Part shown: one piece after another, positions 15,744 to 23,664 of the stretch
Numbering within the stretch: position 1 is the first letter of the stretch
Layout of the letters: the number at the start of each line of letters is the position of its first letter
Source: a virus
IMG/VR virus record: IMGVR_UViG_3300006736_000040
Coordinates: 1-32,895 of that record
Direction: 5' to 3' (one strand)
DNA: 32,895 nucleotides
Translations under genes and position numbers: made by a program
The notes under the pieces: model-generated
Databases searched by the model: none
What the model saw: the letters and a program-made list of their open reading frames with translations, nothing else
Told to the model about the DNA's origin: nothing

Positions 15744-16367
15744 TTACAATCCTCCGATTCTAATAAAAGTCGCGTAAGTCGAATTCATAGAGCCACTTCC
15801 GTACACGGTCGCGGTGGTGGGATCAACAAAACCAAATGAAACCTTATCGTTCGCTGTGGCTTCTACTTTTATCAAAAACATACTTTGACTGTTAAAACGG
15901 TAACCTCCCTCGTGAGTACCATTTGCCTGTGTTACTTTCACAAAGCTAGAACCATCTGGCGCATAGTTTATGAACCCGCCAAGTTCTACGTTGCTATTAC
16001 CACCCGGAAGAAAAGAAGTAATAAACTCTACAGTCCACCATCCTGTTACAGGAAAAGTCCAGAAACCAGTGCTTCCATCAACTGCCATCGGATCGCCTAG
16101 CGCAGTAGCACTCGTTGGCGATGTAGTGTTGGTTAGTGGTGTGTCGGCAACTACCGCTGCCCAATTTAATATGATCGGGTCAAAACCACCAGAAAAGTTC
16201 GCTGTTACTCTCCATTGACTCGCATGAGTACTACCAGCGGCAAAGCCCGATGTTGCCCCATTATTTGTAAATGTTGCGCCAGCAGGGATCACAAACGCAT
16301 CTCCACTCTGGCCGAACGTTAGTGTCGAACCTACAGGTTCTACCTTGTCTACGCTTAAAGTGCTCAT
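15744..16367 (-). CDS. Tail fibre/receptor-binding protein with C1q-like head (207 aa)
   Basis: I place the start at the ATG of 16365-16367 (MSTLSVDKVEPVGSTL). It overlaps the preceding stop as ATGA and has GAGGTGG upstream; an ATG four codons earlier has no better signal. The N-terminal STLSVDKV...GSTLTF motif is the short shaft/attachment type seen in many aquatic phage fibres. The rest is a compact beta domain ending STYATFIRIGGL, the terminal strand of C1q/TNF-like heads, with a 'GWWTVEF' strand near the middle. The receptor role is inferred from fold pattern and from its place in the fibre array next to a chaperone-like gene. Confidence 0.65.
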   Translation of the reverse strand: MSTLSVDKVEPVGSTLTFGQSGDAFVIPAGATFTNNGATSGFAAGSTHASQWRVTANFSGGFDPIILNWAAVVADTPLTNTTSPTSATALGDPMAVDGSTGFWTFPVTGWWTVEFITSFLPGGNSNVELGGFINYAPDGSSFVKVTQANGTHEGGYRFNSQSMFLIKVEATANDKVSFGFVDPTTATVYGSGSMNSTYATFIRIGGL

Positions 16368-16651
16368 AATATATACCACCTCGCCCCAGAGGGGACCGTT
16401 ACTGTTATTCCGCTATTTATTATTAAATTACCCAACGTAAGAGTATTAGTACTTGCTGTAATTGTGTAATCACTTGAAACTGTCTGGGCGTTCTCCCAGA
16501 ATACACTATCTGCTGCACCCGCGCCTCCCCAAGTACCATCTTGTTTCAAAAACGTTCCAGCAGAAGCTGCAGCAGAACCAGATATGTTCCCTATCGCAAC
16601 CTCGCCTGCGCCCAGTGTTCTTACGTCTTCTGTAACTTTAGTTAGTGCCAA
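16364..16651 (-). CDS. Short tail fibre-type protein with TTG start (95 aa)
   Basis: The start codon is TTG (16649-16651) with GAGG eight bases upstream; no in-frame ATG is available. The product begins ALTKVTEDVRTLGAGEVAIGN, a common opening of aquatic phage fibre proteins. It contains a G-T-F-L-K-Q-D-G-T-W element at 32-41, the same fibre motif as in neighbouring genes. The C-terminus ends in a strand-rich segment (NLIINSGITVTVPSGARWYIL). It overlaps the next gene by four bases (ATGA). It may be a truncated duplicate of a larger fibre or a separately made connector. Low G+C and a weak start suggest a modest expression level. Confidence 0.6.
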   Translation of the reverse strand: MALTKVTEDVRTLGAGEVAIGNISGSAAASAGTFLKQDGTWGGAGAADSVFWENAQTVSSDYTITASTNTLTLGNLIINSGITVTVPSGARWYIL

Positions 16652-16662
16652 AATACGATCCT

Positions 16663-16998
16663 CTAAATTGTCTTAGGATATTTTGTTTTAACCGCCTGAC
16701 GCTCACCTTCAAGTCGTGTCACCGCAGCCATTCTTTCTTCTACGACGCCCTCCCAAAGAGCGACTACCAGTTCGTCTATAGATGGGTATTCTGCTTTACG
16801 CTTCTCATCGTAAGGTCGTGTATCTGGGCCGGGATCAGGCTCTACAAATGTAAAAATATTTCCGTCCCAATTTCCACCAACACGAGTGCTATCAGTTGCC
16901 TCAACAAGTTCAGAATCAGGTACAGAAAATTCGGTTACCCCATCCCAAAGAACTATATTTTCTACCACACCGTTTTTTACTATAGCATAATTAGCCAT
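16663..16998 (-). CDS. Tail fibre assembly-like protein (111 aa)
   Basis: The start is the ATG at 16996-16998 overlapping the upstream stop (TAATG) with GGGAG nine bases before; an upstream in-frame ATG adds five residues inside the previous gene. The N-terminus MANYAIVKNGVVENIVLWDG is a hallmark opening of small phage proteins encoded beside fibre genes ('yAiV.nG.V.NvI.wdG'). The C-terminal half (RPYDEKRKAEYPSIDELVVALWEG...RMAAVTRLEGERQAVKTKYPK) matches the helical 'R...YP.i..qLdaLW.g..e....l......vK..yPk' pattern. These proteins are thought to help fibre assembly or tail attachment. It follows the glycine-rich adhesin gene 16998-17879, its probable partner. Confidence 0.75.
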   Translation of the reverse strand: MANYAIVKNGVVENIVLWDGVTEFSVPDSELVEATDSTRVGGNWDGNIFTFVEPDPGPDTRPYDEKRKAEYPSIDELVVALWEGVVEERMAAVTRLEGERQAVKTKYPKTI

Positions 16999-17879
16999 TA
17001 TTTGTACTCCCACACAATAACTATTCCGTCCATGCCGTCGCCACCCTTAGAACCAGCACCACCGCCAGTAACCCGTGAACCCTCTCCACCGCCGCCATAA
17101 CCTGTTCCAGGGCCAGATGGGTTTAATCCGCTTGTTATCGAATAATGCGATGGAGTAAAGAACGATCCGCCACCGTGGTTGTTTTCATTTGAATTACCAC
17201 CACCGCTTCCGCCGCTTATGTTTAGATCACCACCAGAAGAAACTCCACCAAGTCCTCCAGCGCCATAGCTATAAACACCTCCAGCGCCACCAAGACCGTC
17301 TATGCTTGGAAAAGATCCAGACCCTGATGCCTTGTAAAACTTGGATGCTCCACCGGGATTACCCGTCGAGTTTGTTGTGGGGTTAAGACCGCCCGCGCCT
17401 ACTTCAACAGTGCATGTATCTATGTCGGCTAATGTTGCGGCGTTCAAAAACTTTCTAACGTAACCACCGGCACCTCCGCCAGCACCTTTGCTTGCACCAC
17501 CACCTCCACCAGAACCCCCCGCTCCTTGCACTTCGACTACCAGCATCGTAGGATTGTTGTCAGTTTTAGTCCAAGTGCTAGATGCTGCGGTATAAACTGT
17601 GTAGCCAATGAATCCAGAAGCAGAAGCCGCTTGAAAAGTCGGTGCAGCACCAACACCATTAGAAGTCAACACTTCAGTTGCTGCTCCAGTGAGAACGTAA
17701 GCTGGATCACCGCTAGCATCGTAGGTAATCAAGTTACCGTCTGTGCCACCAGCCATCTTAGCTAGGGTTACGGCATTATCTGCAATCTGACCACCCGTAA
17801 CACCTATCGTAGCAGACAGGTCAGCGTTAGCTACTTGCCCGTCTTCTATAGACGATGATCTGATTTTAGTCGTAGCCAT
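16998..17879 (-). CDS. Glycine-rich tail adhesin (293 aa)
   Basis: The N-terminal 60 residues (TTKIRSSSIEDGQVANADLS...TVTLAKMAGGTDG) are a fibre shaft with the 'QIadnAVt.aKla' pattern. The middle and C-terminus hold a glycine-rich domain: VVEVQGAGGSGGGGGASKGAG at about 108-130, and multiple GGAGG, GGGSGG and GGGEG blocks to residue 284, ending DGIVIVWEYK. This is the 'v.v.GaGGgGG...G.aGgiVi.wEy' signature of glycine-rich adhesins, in which polyglycine helices pack into a rigid receptor-binding head, as in S16-like gp38. It is followed by a fibre-assembly-type gene. Receptor-binding is a confident inference; the receptor is unknown. Confidence 0.75.
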   Translation of the reverse strand: MATTKIRSSSIEDGQVANADLSATIGVTGGQIADNAVTLAKMAGGTDGNLITYDASGDPAYVLTGAATEVLTSNGVGAAPTFQAASASGFIGYTVYTAASSTWTKTDNNPTMLVVEVQGAGGSGGGGGASKGAGGGAGGYVRKFLNAATLADIDTCTVEVGAGGLNPTTNSTGNPGGASKFYKASGSGSFPSIDGLGGAGGVYSYGAGGLGGVSSGGDLNISGGSGGGNSNENNHGGGSFFTPSHYSITSGLNPSGPGTGYGGGGEGSRVTGGGAGSKGGDGMDGIVIVWEYK

Positions 17880-17889
17880 AAATCAACCC

Positions 17890-18546
17890 CTATGCGCCTA
17901 ACTTAATGAAATTGACGTATGTGTAATTTAAAGTTGACGATCCTTTAAAAGTTACAAAGTTGTTGGCATCAGCTACTCTACTTACTCTAAAAAGATGTGT
18001 TGAAGTATTTGTGCAATTAAAAATGCATGATGCTGTTCCTGAGTCGTATTCAGAGTTATGAACCAAAATAGAACATTGCGACCTAGTAGTCCATAATCCA
18101 CCAGTGTTTATAGTGGTTTGCAGTTTCATAAGTTCCCATGGGGCTGTACTACCAATGGTACAACTTGTGTGTAGACTACACAGCCAAACTCCTGTAGAAC
18201 CTAACGTAAAAACACCAGATGCAACAGAACCCGAACCACCGATGCTTGCATAACCAGATGTATTATCGACTGCCCATGTAACGCTATTACCTAACACTGT
18301 TTCGGTTGTCCCGCTACCAACAAAATCAGATTCCATCCTTATCGTATAAGCACCCGCCACCCCTTGCGTAGGTGCCGCGCTCCATGACAAACCATCTGAG
18401 CCATCGTTGGTTAGTATCTGTCCTGATGCTCCACCAGTAACTCTGTATTGAGTGTTAGCCCCAGCGATCTTCTTACCTGTGGCAAGCGTCACATCTGTCG
18501 CGTGTGATTGCGGTGCCAGTTCGTCTACTAAAATTTTACTTGCCAT
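17890..18546 (-). CDS. Tail fibre/receptor-binding protein with C1q-like head (218 aa)
   Basis: The N-terminus MASKILVDELAPQSHATDVTLATGKKI is a short attachment/shaft motif frequent in aquatic phage fibres. A G-Q-I-L-T-N-D-G-x-x-x-x-x-W element follows (42-55). The C-terminal about 140 residues form a C1q/TNF-like domain: VFTLGSTGVWLCSLHTS, NTGGLWTT and the final LNYTYVNFIKLGA strand. The domain contains several cysteines, unusual for a phage head. It lies between a shaft-type fibre gene (18556) and the glycine-rich adhesin (16998), consistent with a set of alternative receptor-binding tips. Confidence 0.65.
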   Translation of the reverse strand: MASKILVDELAPQSHATDVTLATGKKIAGANTQYRVTGGASGQILTNDGSDGLSWSAAPTQGVAGAYTIRMESDFVGSGTTETVLGNSVTWAVDNTSGYASIGGSGSVASGVFTLGSTGVWLCSLHTSCTIGSTAPWELMKLQTTINTGGLWTTRSQCSILVHNSEYDSGTASCIFNCTNTSTHLFRVSRVADANNFVTFKGSSTLNYTYVNFIKLGA

Positions 18547-18555
18547 GTTTAACTC

Positions 18556-19113
18556 CTAAAGGATATTTAATTCGCCGTCGATTTCCCAAATAGTACTAGC
18601 GCCTGACACGGTAATTGGCCCTATAATCGCAGCATTGATAGTGGAAGCGAACGTGCTTGTAACCAACCCGCCTGTGCTAATTTCATTCCAATTCTGGAAG
18701 AAGTTATTCGCTGTGGTGATATCGCCTGTAGTACCACTGCTTCCCCAAGAAAGCGTACTAACACCATCTGTCTTAAGATACTGCCCAGCAGAACCCACTC
18801 CAGGAGATAATTTTGAAAGTGTTACTGTCCCATCAGCCGGAGTAATAGTCGTACCGATATCGTTGATGGTTATAGCTTCTACAGTATCACCATCAGCAAA
18901 GAAGTCAGTAATGGGGGATAGGGTAAGCGTAGAACCTGCTATTGTATAAGTATTAGTAGCCTGAGTCACACCATTGACAGTTAAAACAACCGCTTGTATA
19001 CTGGGTGCAGCACCGCCCAATGCAACTGTATTGGTAGCTCCACCGCTAATAGTTATAACACCAGATGTTCTGATGTCACTAGCTTTTAATTCTACTTTGC
19101 CAATATACGACAT
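18556..19113 (-). CDS. Tail fibre shaft-type protein, paralogue of 14918-15451 (185 aa)
   Basis: Begins MSYIGKVELKASDIRTSGVI, contains a VVLTVNGVTQATNTYTIAGSTLTLSP strand pair, an SPGVGSAG linker and a G-Q-Y-L-K-T-D-G-x-x-x-L-S-W block at 110-123, and ends WEIDGELNIL. Each of these has a counterpart at the same relative position in 14918-15451, so the two genes look like diverged duplicates. The start overlaps the upstream stop (TAATG). Probably a short trimeric fibre segment connecting tail and tip. No catalytic residues seen. Confidence 0.65.
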   Translation of the reverse strand: MSYIGKVELKASDIRTSGVITISGGATNTVALGGAAPSIQAVVLTVNGVTQATNTYTIAGSTLTLSPITDFFADGDTVEAITINDIGTTITPADGTVTLSKLSPGVGSAGQYLKTDGVSTLSWGSSGTTGDITTANNFFQNWNEISTGGLVTSTFASTINAAIIGPITVSGASTIWEIDGELNIL

Positions 19114-19439
19114 TATGAGATCACTAGTATGCCCAAGACAGCATGCAATGTGTTAAGAGCAGACGAACTCATTTGTAGTATATCCCCAGCGGCCATATCA
19201 ATTGGTTTATCTAAAACCAATGTAGAACCTTGTGGTACTGGGACATTTTTAGCAACGTAGTAGTACGTGCTTCCACCGTCTGTAGTTACCTTGATATCGA
19301 CATCAGCAGAATCTGAAGCATGTATATTTGAAATAGTGCAAGAGTGTACTATAGCTTGATCTCCTACACCAACCGCTCCATAAACTGTAGCATCCGCCAT
19401 TGTTAAAAGTTGCCCTTCATTAATAAAATTATTTGCCAT
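19113..19439 (-). CDS. Small structural protein of the fibre module (108 aa)
   Basis: A compact all-beta-looking protein (ATVYGAVGVGDQAIVHSCTISNIHASDSADVDIKVTTDGGSTYYYVAKNVPVPQGSTLVLD...GDILQMSSS), ending HAVLGILVIS. The layout 'n.S.....v.v.......yy...v.vp.gstl.l......l..GD.l...' is common among small virion decoration or fibre-associated proteins in aquatic phages. It follows the long fibre gene by one base and overlaps the next fibre gene by one base, so it is co-expressed with them. I would expect it in the virion; its exact place is unknown. Confidence 0.6.
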   Translation of the reverse strand: MANNFINEGQLLTMADATVYGAVGVGDQAIVHSCTISNIHASDSADVDIKVTTDGGSTYYYVAKNVPVPQGSTLVLDKPIDMAAGDILQMSSSALNTLHAVLGILVIS

Positions 19440-19440
19440 A

Positions 19441-21207
19441 TTACCCTCCTAGAGCTATGGCCATGGCGATGGCCGTTCCTGCTGGGTCACCACTAGCTGG
19501 CACAGCAGCCCATGTTCCATCGCGTCTCCAGAATGTTCCTGAGCCAGCCAAATTGCCACTATCGAGATTCGCTACCGCCAGGTTACCAGTTATATTTGTT
19601 GCGTTACCTGTTAAAGGTCCTGTAAATCCAGTTGCTGTTAACATTCCTGTTCCAGCATTATAGGTTATACCAGCGTCTGTTTTCGGTTCTAAATCGCCTG
19701 TCGCCGACTCCCATAAACCTACAAACGTTGTCGTATCTGTTGTATCAGCAACTGTGACTGTTGTTGCGATTGAAGCGGTACCAGTTACGTCACCAGTTAC
19801 ATCGCCAGTTACGTCACCAGTTACATCGCCGGTCAAATCTCCAGTTATATCACCTGTAACATCTCCAGTTACATTGCCTGTTAAAGCAGCGGTAATAGTA
19901 CCAGCAGCAAAGTTACCAGAAACATCTCTTACAACCGCCTTACTAGCAGTATTAGTGGATGTGAACGTTGCTGTGTCAGCTAAATCTACCGTAAAAGTTG
20001 CTTCCGCACCGATATTGTCTCCCGTTACAGGGGTAGTACCTGCAAAGGATATACCATCACCACCAGCAAAACCTACACTTGTTACTGTACCACCAGTTCC
20101 TAAAGCAGTTGGGATATACTCCCCTGTAGCAGTGTTGTATTGTAATATATCGTTATCACTTGGCGATGTACTATCAACATCGCTTAAATTCTGTATGCTT
20201 ATTGGAGTGTCTACCCCACCAAGCGTTGAAGACTGTCCAGCTATACTCATGGTTGAGTTCGCAAGCGATGCGTTTGGTATGCTACCCAAGGCTAGGTTAA
20301 TAGTGCCTGTAGTAGTAACCGGATTTGTACCTGATACAGCAATGCCTGTGCCTGGGGTCACAGAGATACCAACAGATTGCACAGTTCCAGTGCCACCGGG
20401 GAATGTTTCAGCCTGCCAACCATTCGTTACGTTATAAGTTAGTATTTGACCACCCACCGGGGTCATAGTAGAATACACATCACTCAAATCTGTGATATCA
20501 GCTGTTATGCTAGCGGTACCATCGAAAGATTGACCTAGAATGTCTCTCGGCGTTTCTAAAGCCGTTGCGGTATCCGCGTTACCTATTAAAGCTCCCGTTA
20601 CATCGCCTGTTACATTACCTGTAAGATTGCCTGTAACATTACCATTTACATTACCTGTAACATCGCCAGTTACGTTACCTGTAACCCCACCAGTTAAAGC
20701 ACCTATAAAACCGCCAGCAGCAGTCACAGCATTAGCGTCGCTAATAGTAACACCGCTAGTCTTTATGGTTTTACCAGTAATGCCATCAAATCTAGGAATG
20801 GTCTTATCTACTGAAAGCGCGGGACCTGTAACGTCGCCACCACCAGCCGCAGCCGCAACTAGATTAGTAATGGATATCTTCTTTATATCCGACGTGCTAG
20901 TTTGATAAATCTGAAGATAGTCATCGCTGGCTGGTGTCGTACCTACAGCGGTTAATCCATCTATATTAACACCAAGTGTGACCGTTCCAGCGCCAGCAAT
21001 AAAAGCTTGACTTATTGATTTAGTTAAACTACTTTCTGCGCCAGCTCCATCATTATCGATAAGTATACCTTCGTTGATATAATCCCTATGCTGTTTTAGC
21101 GTTAGTTTCTCATCAGTCGTAGGAGATTCTGAAAGATAGAATAACTTATCCTCTATGTCAACGGTGCTAGTCGTTGGAGACATATCATAGACTTTCTTCA
21201 ATGTCAT
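19441..21207 (-). CDS. Long tail fibre with G-[D/N]-V-T repeats (588 aa)
   Basis: The largest fibre gene. The N-terminus (SPTTSTVDIEDKLFYLSESPTTDEKLTLKQHRDYI) is probably the tail-attachment domain. Two blocks of a four-residue G-[D/N/T]-[V/L/I]-T repeat lie at residues 173-209 and 442-477, like the collagen-like or beta-helical shafts of phage fibres. Between them are two LSDV-type segments (241-244 and 341-344) with similar surroundings, suggesting internal duplication. The C-terminus has a G-T-F-W-R-R-D-G-T-W element and ends PAGTAIAMAIALGG. The start overlaps the upstream adaptor gene (ATGA at 21204-21207). It is likely the main trimeric fibre of the tail. Confidence 0.75.
   Translation of the reverse strand: MTLKKVYDMSPTTSTVDIEDKLFYLSESPTTDEKLTLKQHRDYINEGILIDNDGAGAESSLTKSISQAFIAGAGTVTLGVNIDGLTAVGTTPASDDYLQIYQTSTSDIKKISITNLVAAAAGGGDVTGPALSVDKTIPRFDGITGKTIKTSGVTISDANAVTAAGGFIGALTGGVTGNVTGDVTGNVNGNVTGNLTGNVTGDVTGALIGNADTATALETPRDILGQSFDGTASITADITDLSDVYSTMTPVGGQILTYNVTNGWQAETFPGGTGTVQSVGISVTPGTGIAVSGTNPVTTTGTINLALGSIPNASLANSTMSIAGQSSTLGGVDTPISIQNLSDVDSTSPSDNDILQYNTATGEYIPTALGTGGTVTSVGFAGGDGISFAGTTPVTGDNIGAEATFTVDLADTATFTSTNTASKAVVRDVSGNFAAGTITAALTGNVTGDVTGDITGDLTGDVTGDVTGDVTGDVTGTASIATTVTVADTTDTTTFVGLWESATGDLEPKTDAGITYNAGTGMLTATGFTGPLTGNATNITGNLAVANLDSGNLAGSGTFWRRDGTWAAVPASGDPAGTAIAMAIALGG
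19777..19884. repeat. Imperfect 12-base tandem repeat encoding G-D-V-T units (second block)
   Basis: About nine copies of a 12-base unit (plus-strand form like CCAGTTACATCG) inside the long fibre gene, encoding residues 442-477. Copies differ mainly at synonymous or V/I/L positions. Such runs can change copy number by recombination or slippage in whole units without breaking the frame. Confidence 0.8.
20581..20691. repeat. Imperfect 12-base tandem repeat encoding G-N/D-V-T units (first block)
   Basis: About nine copies of the same 12-base unit type inside the long fibre gene, encoding residues 173-209, more asparagine-rich than the other block. The two blocks lie about 0.8 kb apart and could recombine with each other. 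Confidence 0.8.
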
Positions 21208-22010
21208 GGTGAGTCCGCCGTAATTATGTATTCACCGTCCACACCCGCTCCACTCAAGTATGTAGCGATTATATTCTCTGCTTGCGTTGATACGTTAGAA
21301 CCAATTGGCCATGCATTCTCTGGATCAAGAGCAAAACTTTCAGTTCTCTTAAAGTATCTGCGTGTAGAACCACCAGCTTGTAAACCAATAGTTCTTATTC
21401 GCCCTAACAGGGCATCTAATTGACCGACATACAATTGAAAATCTGGTTGCTGATAGTGAGCCTTCATAGCCACTATAGCATGCAGTAATATTAACTGAGG
21501 ATTAATAGTTGTCGTGTCTGTATCTTCGTCAAACGGTCCCAATGCAGCATTGTATTCTATTTTCACATTGTAAGCAGCATCTGGTGTCGGCCATAACTCT
21601 AACCTAGGCTTTACAGCCCCAGAGTAAGAACTATCGTTAAGTATATCCCACCGACTAGGAAATTGATTGTTTATAGTAGGATCAGCATTATGTTGAATAA
21701 CGCCAATTCCAATTTGCATCTCTACAAAAGGACTACCAGAGTCTCTTTGAATTGAAACTGTTAAGGCTTTCTGTGGTTCACAATCAACGGGGAAGTTATA
21801 CAGAACCTGACCATCAACCGTGGCACCAGGTTCTCTTGTGTTTACTCTATGCGATAATACATCACCATACTCATAGAATAGTTGTTCTTGACCGCTACGT
21901 AAAGCAGAGTTTAAAATACCCTGTTGGAGTATAGCACCTGAACCTGAAGAACTAAACCCTAGGCGTTGTCCTAGTTCCGTCCTTAGACTCTGTAATGTTC
22001 TTACTGCCAT
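21204..22010 (-). CDS. Head-tail adaptor/connector protein (268 aa)
   Basis: Start ATG with AGAGG eight bases upstream. The N-terminal helical part (LRTELGQRLGF...GILNSALRSGQEQLFYEYGD) and the later LELWPTPDAAYNVKIEYNAALGPFDEDTDTT segment match the layout of podovirus head-to-tail adaptors (P22 gp4 or tail-tubular-A-like). In these, an N-terminal helix bundle is followed by a beta part with an 'l.lwPtPd..y...i.Y' strand and a conserved helix (QLILLHAIVAMKAHYQQPD). The adaptor ring binds under the portal. Its position downstream of capsid and upstream of fibre genes supports this. It overlaps the upstream small gene by 59 bases, more than usual here. Confidence 0.6.
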   Translation of the reverse strand: MAVRTLQSLRTELGQRLGFSSSGSGAILQQGILNSALRSGQEQLFYEYGDVLSHRVNTREPGATVDGQVLYNFPVDCEPQKALTVSIQRDSGSPFVEMQIGIGVIQHNADPTINNQFPSRWDILNDSSYSGAVKPRLELWPTPDAAYNVKIEYNAALGPFDEDTDTTTINPQLILLHAIVAMKAHYQQPDFQLYVGQLDALLGRIRTIGLQAGGSTRRYFKRTESFALDPENAWPIGSNVSTQAENIIATYLSGAGVDGEYIITADSP

Positions 22011-22305
22011 CTATTTTCCTCTCTTCTTTGGATAACTTCTTCACAGATTCTAGTATTACATTTCCAAAATCAGGTCCAAAAGTTCTCGTTAGGATGCTAG
22101 TGCCATAGTGATCTACCAACCTGTCCATCTCAACATTCATGTCTTCGATTACGAAAACATCGTCAGGAATAACCTCACCAAGTGTAAATTCCGTTTGCCC
22201 CCACCTAGTGATCAACATTGGTATCTCATGCGCGGGCACATCAAAAACATATTTAGAAGAAGAATTCTTCTCAACAGTACCGTGTACCTTTTTTATAGTA
22301 TACAT
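21952..22305 (-). CDS. Hypothetical protein of the head module (117 aa)
   Basis: ATG with GGGAG upstream (AAGGGAGAATAAAT). The product is about half beta-strand/helix with an acidic middle (HEIPMLITRWGQTEFTLGEVIPDDVFVIEDMNVEMDRLVDHYG) and a basic, polar, probably disordered C-terminus (SKEERKIDGSKNITESKDG). No membrane segment or catalytic motif. Between capsid and head-tail adaptor, the usual occupants are head completion or neck proteins; that is position only. The last 59 bases overlap the adaptor gene in another frame, so the disordered C-terminus may be constrained by the adaptor's N-terminus. Confidence 0.65.
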   Translation of the reverse strand: MYTIKKVHGTVEKNSSSKYVFDVPAHEIPMLITRWGQTEFTLGEVIPDDVFVIEDMNVEMDRLVDHYGTSILTRTFGPDFGNVILESVKKLSKEERKIDGSKNITESKDGTRTTPRV

Positions 22306-22334
22306 ATTTATTCTCCCTTAATGTTTGTAGAAGA

Positions 22335-22352
22335 TGGGGCCCGAAGGCCCCA
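22335..22352 (-). terminator. GC-rich hairpin with UUCG loop after the capsid gene
   Basis: On the minus strand GGGGCC-TTCG-GGCCCC (22336-22351, plus a flanking A-T pair) forms a perfect stem with the extra-stable C(UUCG)G tetraloop, 14 bases after the capsid stop codon. The following bases are ATCTTCTACAAAC, so there is only a weak U tract. It may act as a partial terminator or as a 3' end that protects capsid mRNA. It is the strongest simple hairpin I saw in the late operon. Confidence 0.6.
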
Positions 22353-22365
22353 CCATCCATACAAC

Positions 22366-23601
22366 TTACGCACCACTCGCTGAAATAACACCGTGACAAT
22401 TCAGGCGATTCGCAGTTAACGCGCCGCGCCATGTCAGACCCCAGTAGTATTCGTAACGGGTATGCTCACGCGGGGGTTTCCGTGCGACCATATCATTACC
22501 TTCGATAGGACGAAGAGACAAATGGTTGGTATTTAGAAAATAACAACGCTTGGTCCAAGCCGTATCATACGTAGCGCTATTGTTGCTCTTGCCACTATCA
22601 ATAGCTTGAGCATCATCAAAGGTCGGATCCCAGAAAATAGGAACGCCTTGAAAGAATAGACCCGTAAAAGTACCGCCATCTTTGATTTCAACTGAAGGAT
22701 CCAAGTGCCATGGAGAGCTCATTGAACCAGGTTGAACCGCGTAACGCGACAACCCGCCAGAAGCTTTCGCTGCCAACTCGTAACCAGCAATGAAATCAGT
22801 ACCAGCAAGAATGAGGTTCGGCGAACCGCCGTTCTTCTGACAAGCGCGCCACATATTGCCCATAGCCTTCAATAAATTAGCATGAGCATAAGGCACCGGA
22901 GCACCCGCTGTGTTGAGACCTAAACCATTGTCATACTGGTTGCGCCAGTAATAAACACCAGAAGCACTTACAGCAGTTGCTCGGTTCAATCCGCCACACG
23001 TACCAGCAGCACCATGCAACGGCACGATAAAATCTAAGCCGTTAATAGTACTTGAGGGAGTGGGAGTTTCACCAATGGTATTAAAACCGTCACAATGTAG
23101 AGAAACATCAAGCTTCTCTTCAAAACCCAACCTTAGGGTTTCCATCGCTTCGTTGAAGATGTTAGTTAGCTGCACAAGGCTAGCATCACTAGAGTTTCGC
23201 GTACTTCCTGAATCACTAATAAGAATTCCGTTACCAATCAAGAAGTCTTCAGAGAACTGAAAACCATCATGGGCAGAGTTCCAAGGGTAATAAACCTGTC
23301 GGATAGTATCCTTGTTAGCATAAGAAACCGTATCGGACAAATTAGTACCACTGTCACCGAACCACTTAAACTTGGTAGCACCGTAACTGTCTCTAATTTG
23401 CTCGACGATCATTTTCCCACCAGAACCACCTACACCGCCACCCCATGGCTTCTTTTTAGCCATAAGAGCTTTGAGCAGTGGACGCTGCTGAGAAATCTGA
23501 TCAATAGGTTTATTTTTCAGAAAATTCGCTAAAGAGACGTATCCTAACTGGGTTATATCACCAGCAGTTAGTACGCCAGCATTAACAGTTGTTGCCGTCA
23601 T
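22366..23601 (-). CDS. Major capsid protein (411 aa)
   Basis: Called mainly from context: immediately downstream of portal and scaffold, of typical capsid length, followed by a strong hairpin. The sequence is soluble, without a signal peptide, with the mixed alpha/beta character of HK97-fold capsids: N-terminal helical arm (TQLGYVSLANFLKNKPIDQISQQRPLLKAL), a probable extended loop (WGGGVGGSGGKMIVEQIRDSYGATKFKWFGDSG), a long spine-like helix region (SDASLVQLTNIFNEAMETLRLGFEEKLD, about 144-171) and a C-terminal domain with QGVPIFWDPTFDD. I could not assign it to a named capsid family by eye. The ATG has AGGA upstream (TAGGAATATTTATT). A possible weak promoter lies in the 107-base gap ahead. Confidence 0.8.
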   Translation of the reverse strand: MTATTVNAGVLTAGDITQLGYVSLANFLKNKPIDQISQQRPLLKALMAKKKPWGGGVGGSGGKMIVEQIRDSYGATKFKWFGDSGTNLSDTVSYANKDTIRQVYYPWNSAHDGFQFSEDFLIGNGILISDSGSTRNSSDASLVQLTNIFNEAMETLRLGFEEKLDVSLHCDGFNTIGETPTPSSTINGLDFIVPLHGAAGTCGGLNRATAVSASGVYYWRNQYDNGLGLNTAGAPVPYAHANLLKAMGNMWRACQKNGGSPNLILAGTDFIAGYELAAKASGGLSRYAVQPGSMSSPWHLDPSVEIKDGGTFTGLFFQGVPIFWDPTFDDAQAIDSGKSNNSATYDTAWTKRCYFLNTNHLSLRPIEGNDMVARKPPREHTRYEYYWGLTWRGALTANRLNCHGVISASGA

Positions 23602-23664
23602 AATAAATATTCCTAGTTAATAGTTTTGCACTAATGTGCGCCGAACAGGTTGACTACACGAGAG

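Noticed and set aside
16645-17100. 151-codon plus-strand open frame opposite the fibre-assembly and glycine-rich genes
   Set aside because: Cysteine/tyrosine-rich low-quality translation typical of an antisense frame; spans two well-supported genes.
19754-20905. Long open frames on the plus strand (227 and 121 codons) opposite the long fibre gene, rich in Pro-Val-Thr-Ser repeats
   Set aside because: They are antisense readings of the G-[D/N]-V-T repeat DNA; no ribosome sites, and the minus-strand gene is clearly real.
13728-21207. Possible diversity-generating retroelement acting on the fibre genes
   Set aside because: No reverse transcriptase and no template/variable repeat pair were seen; the only repeats are short tandem shaft units.
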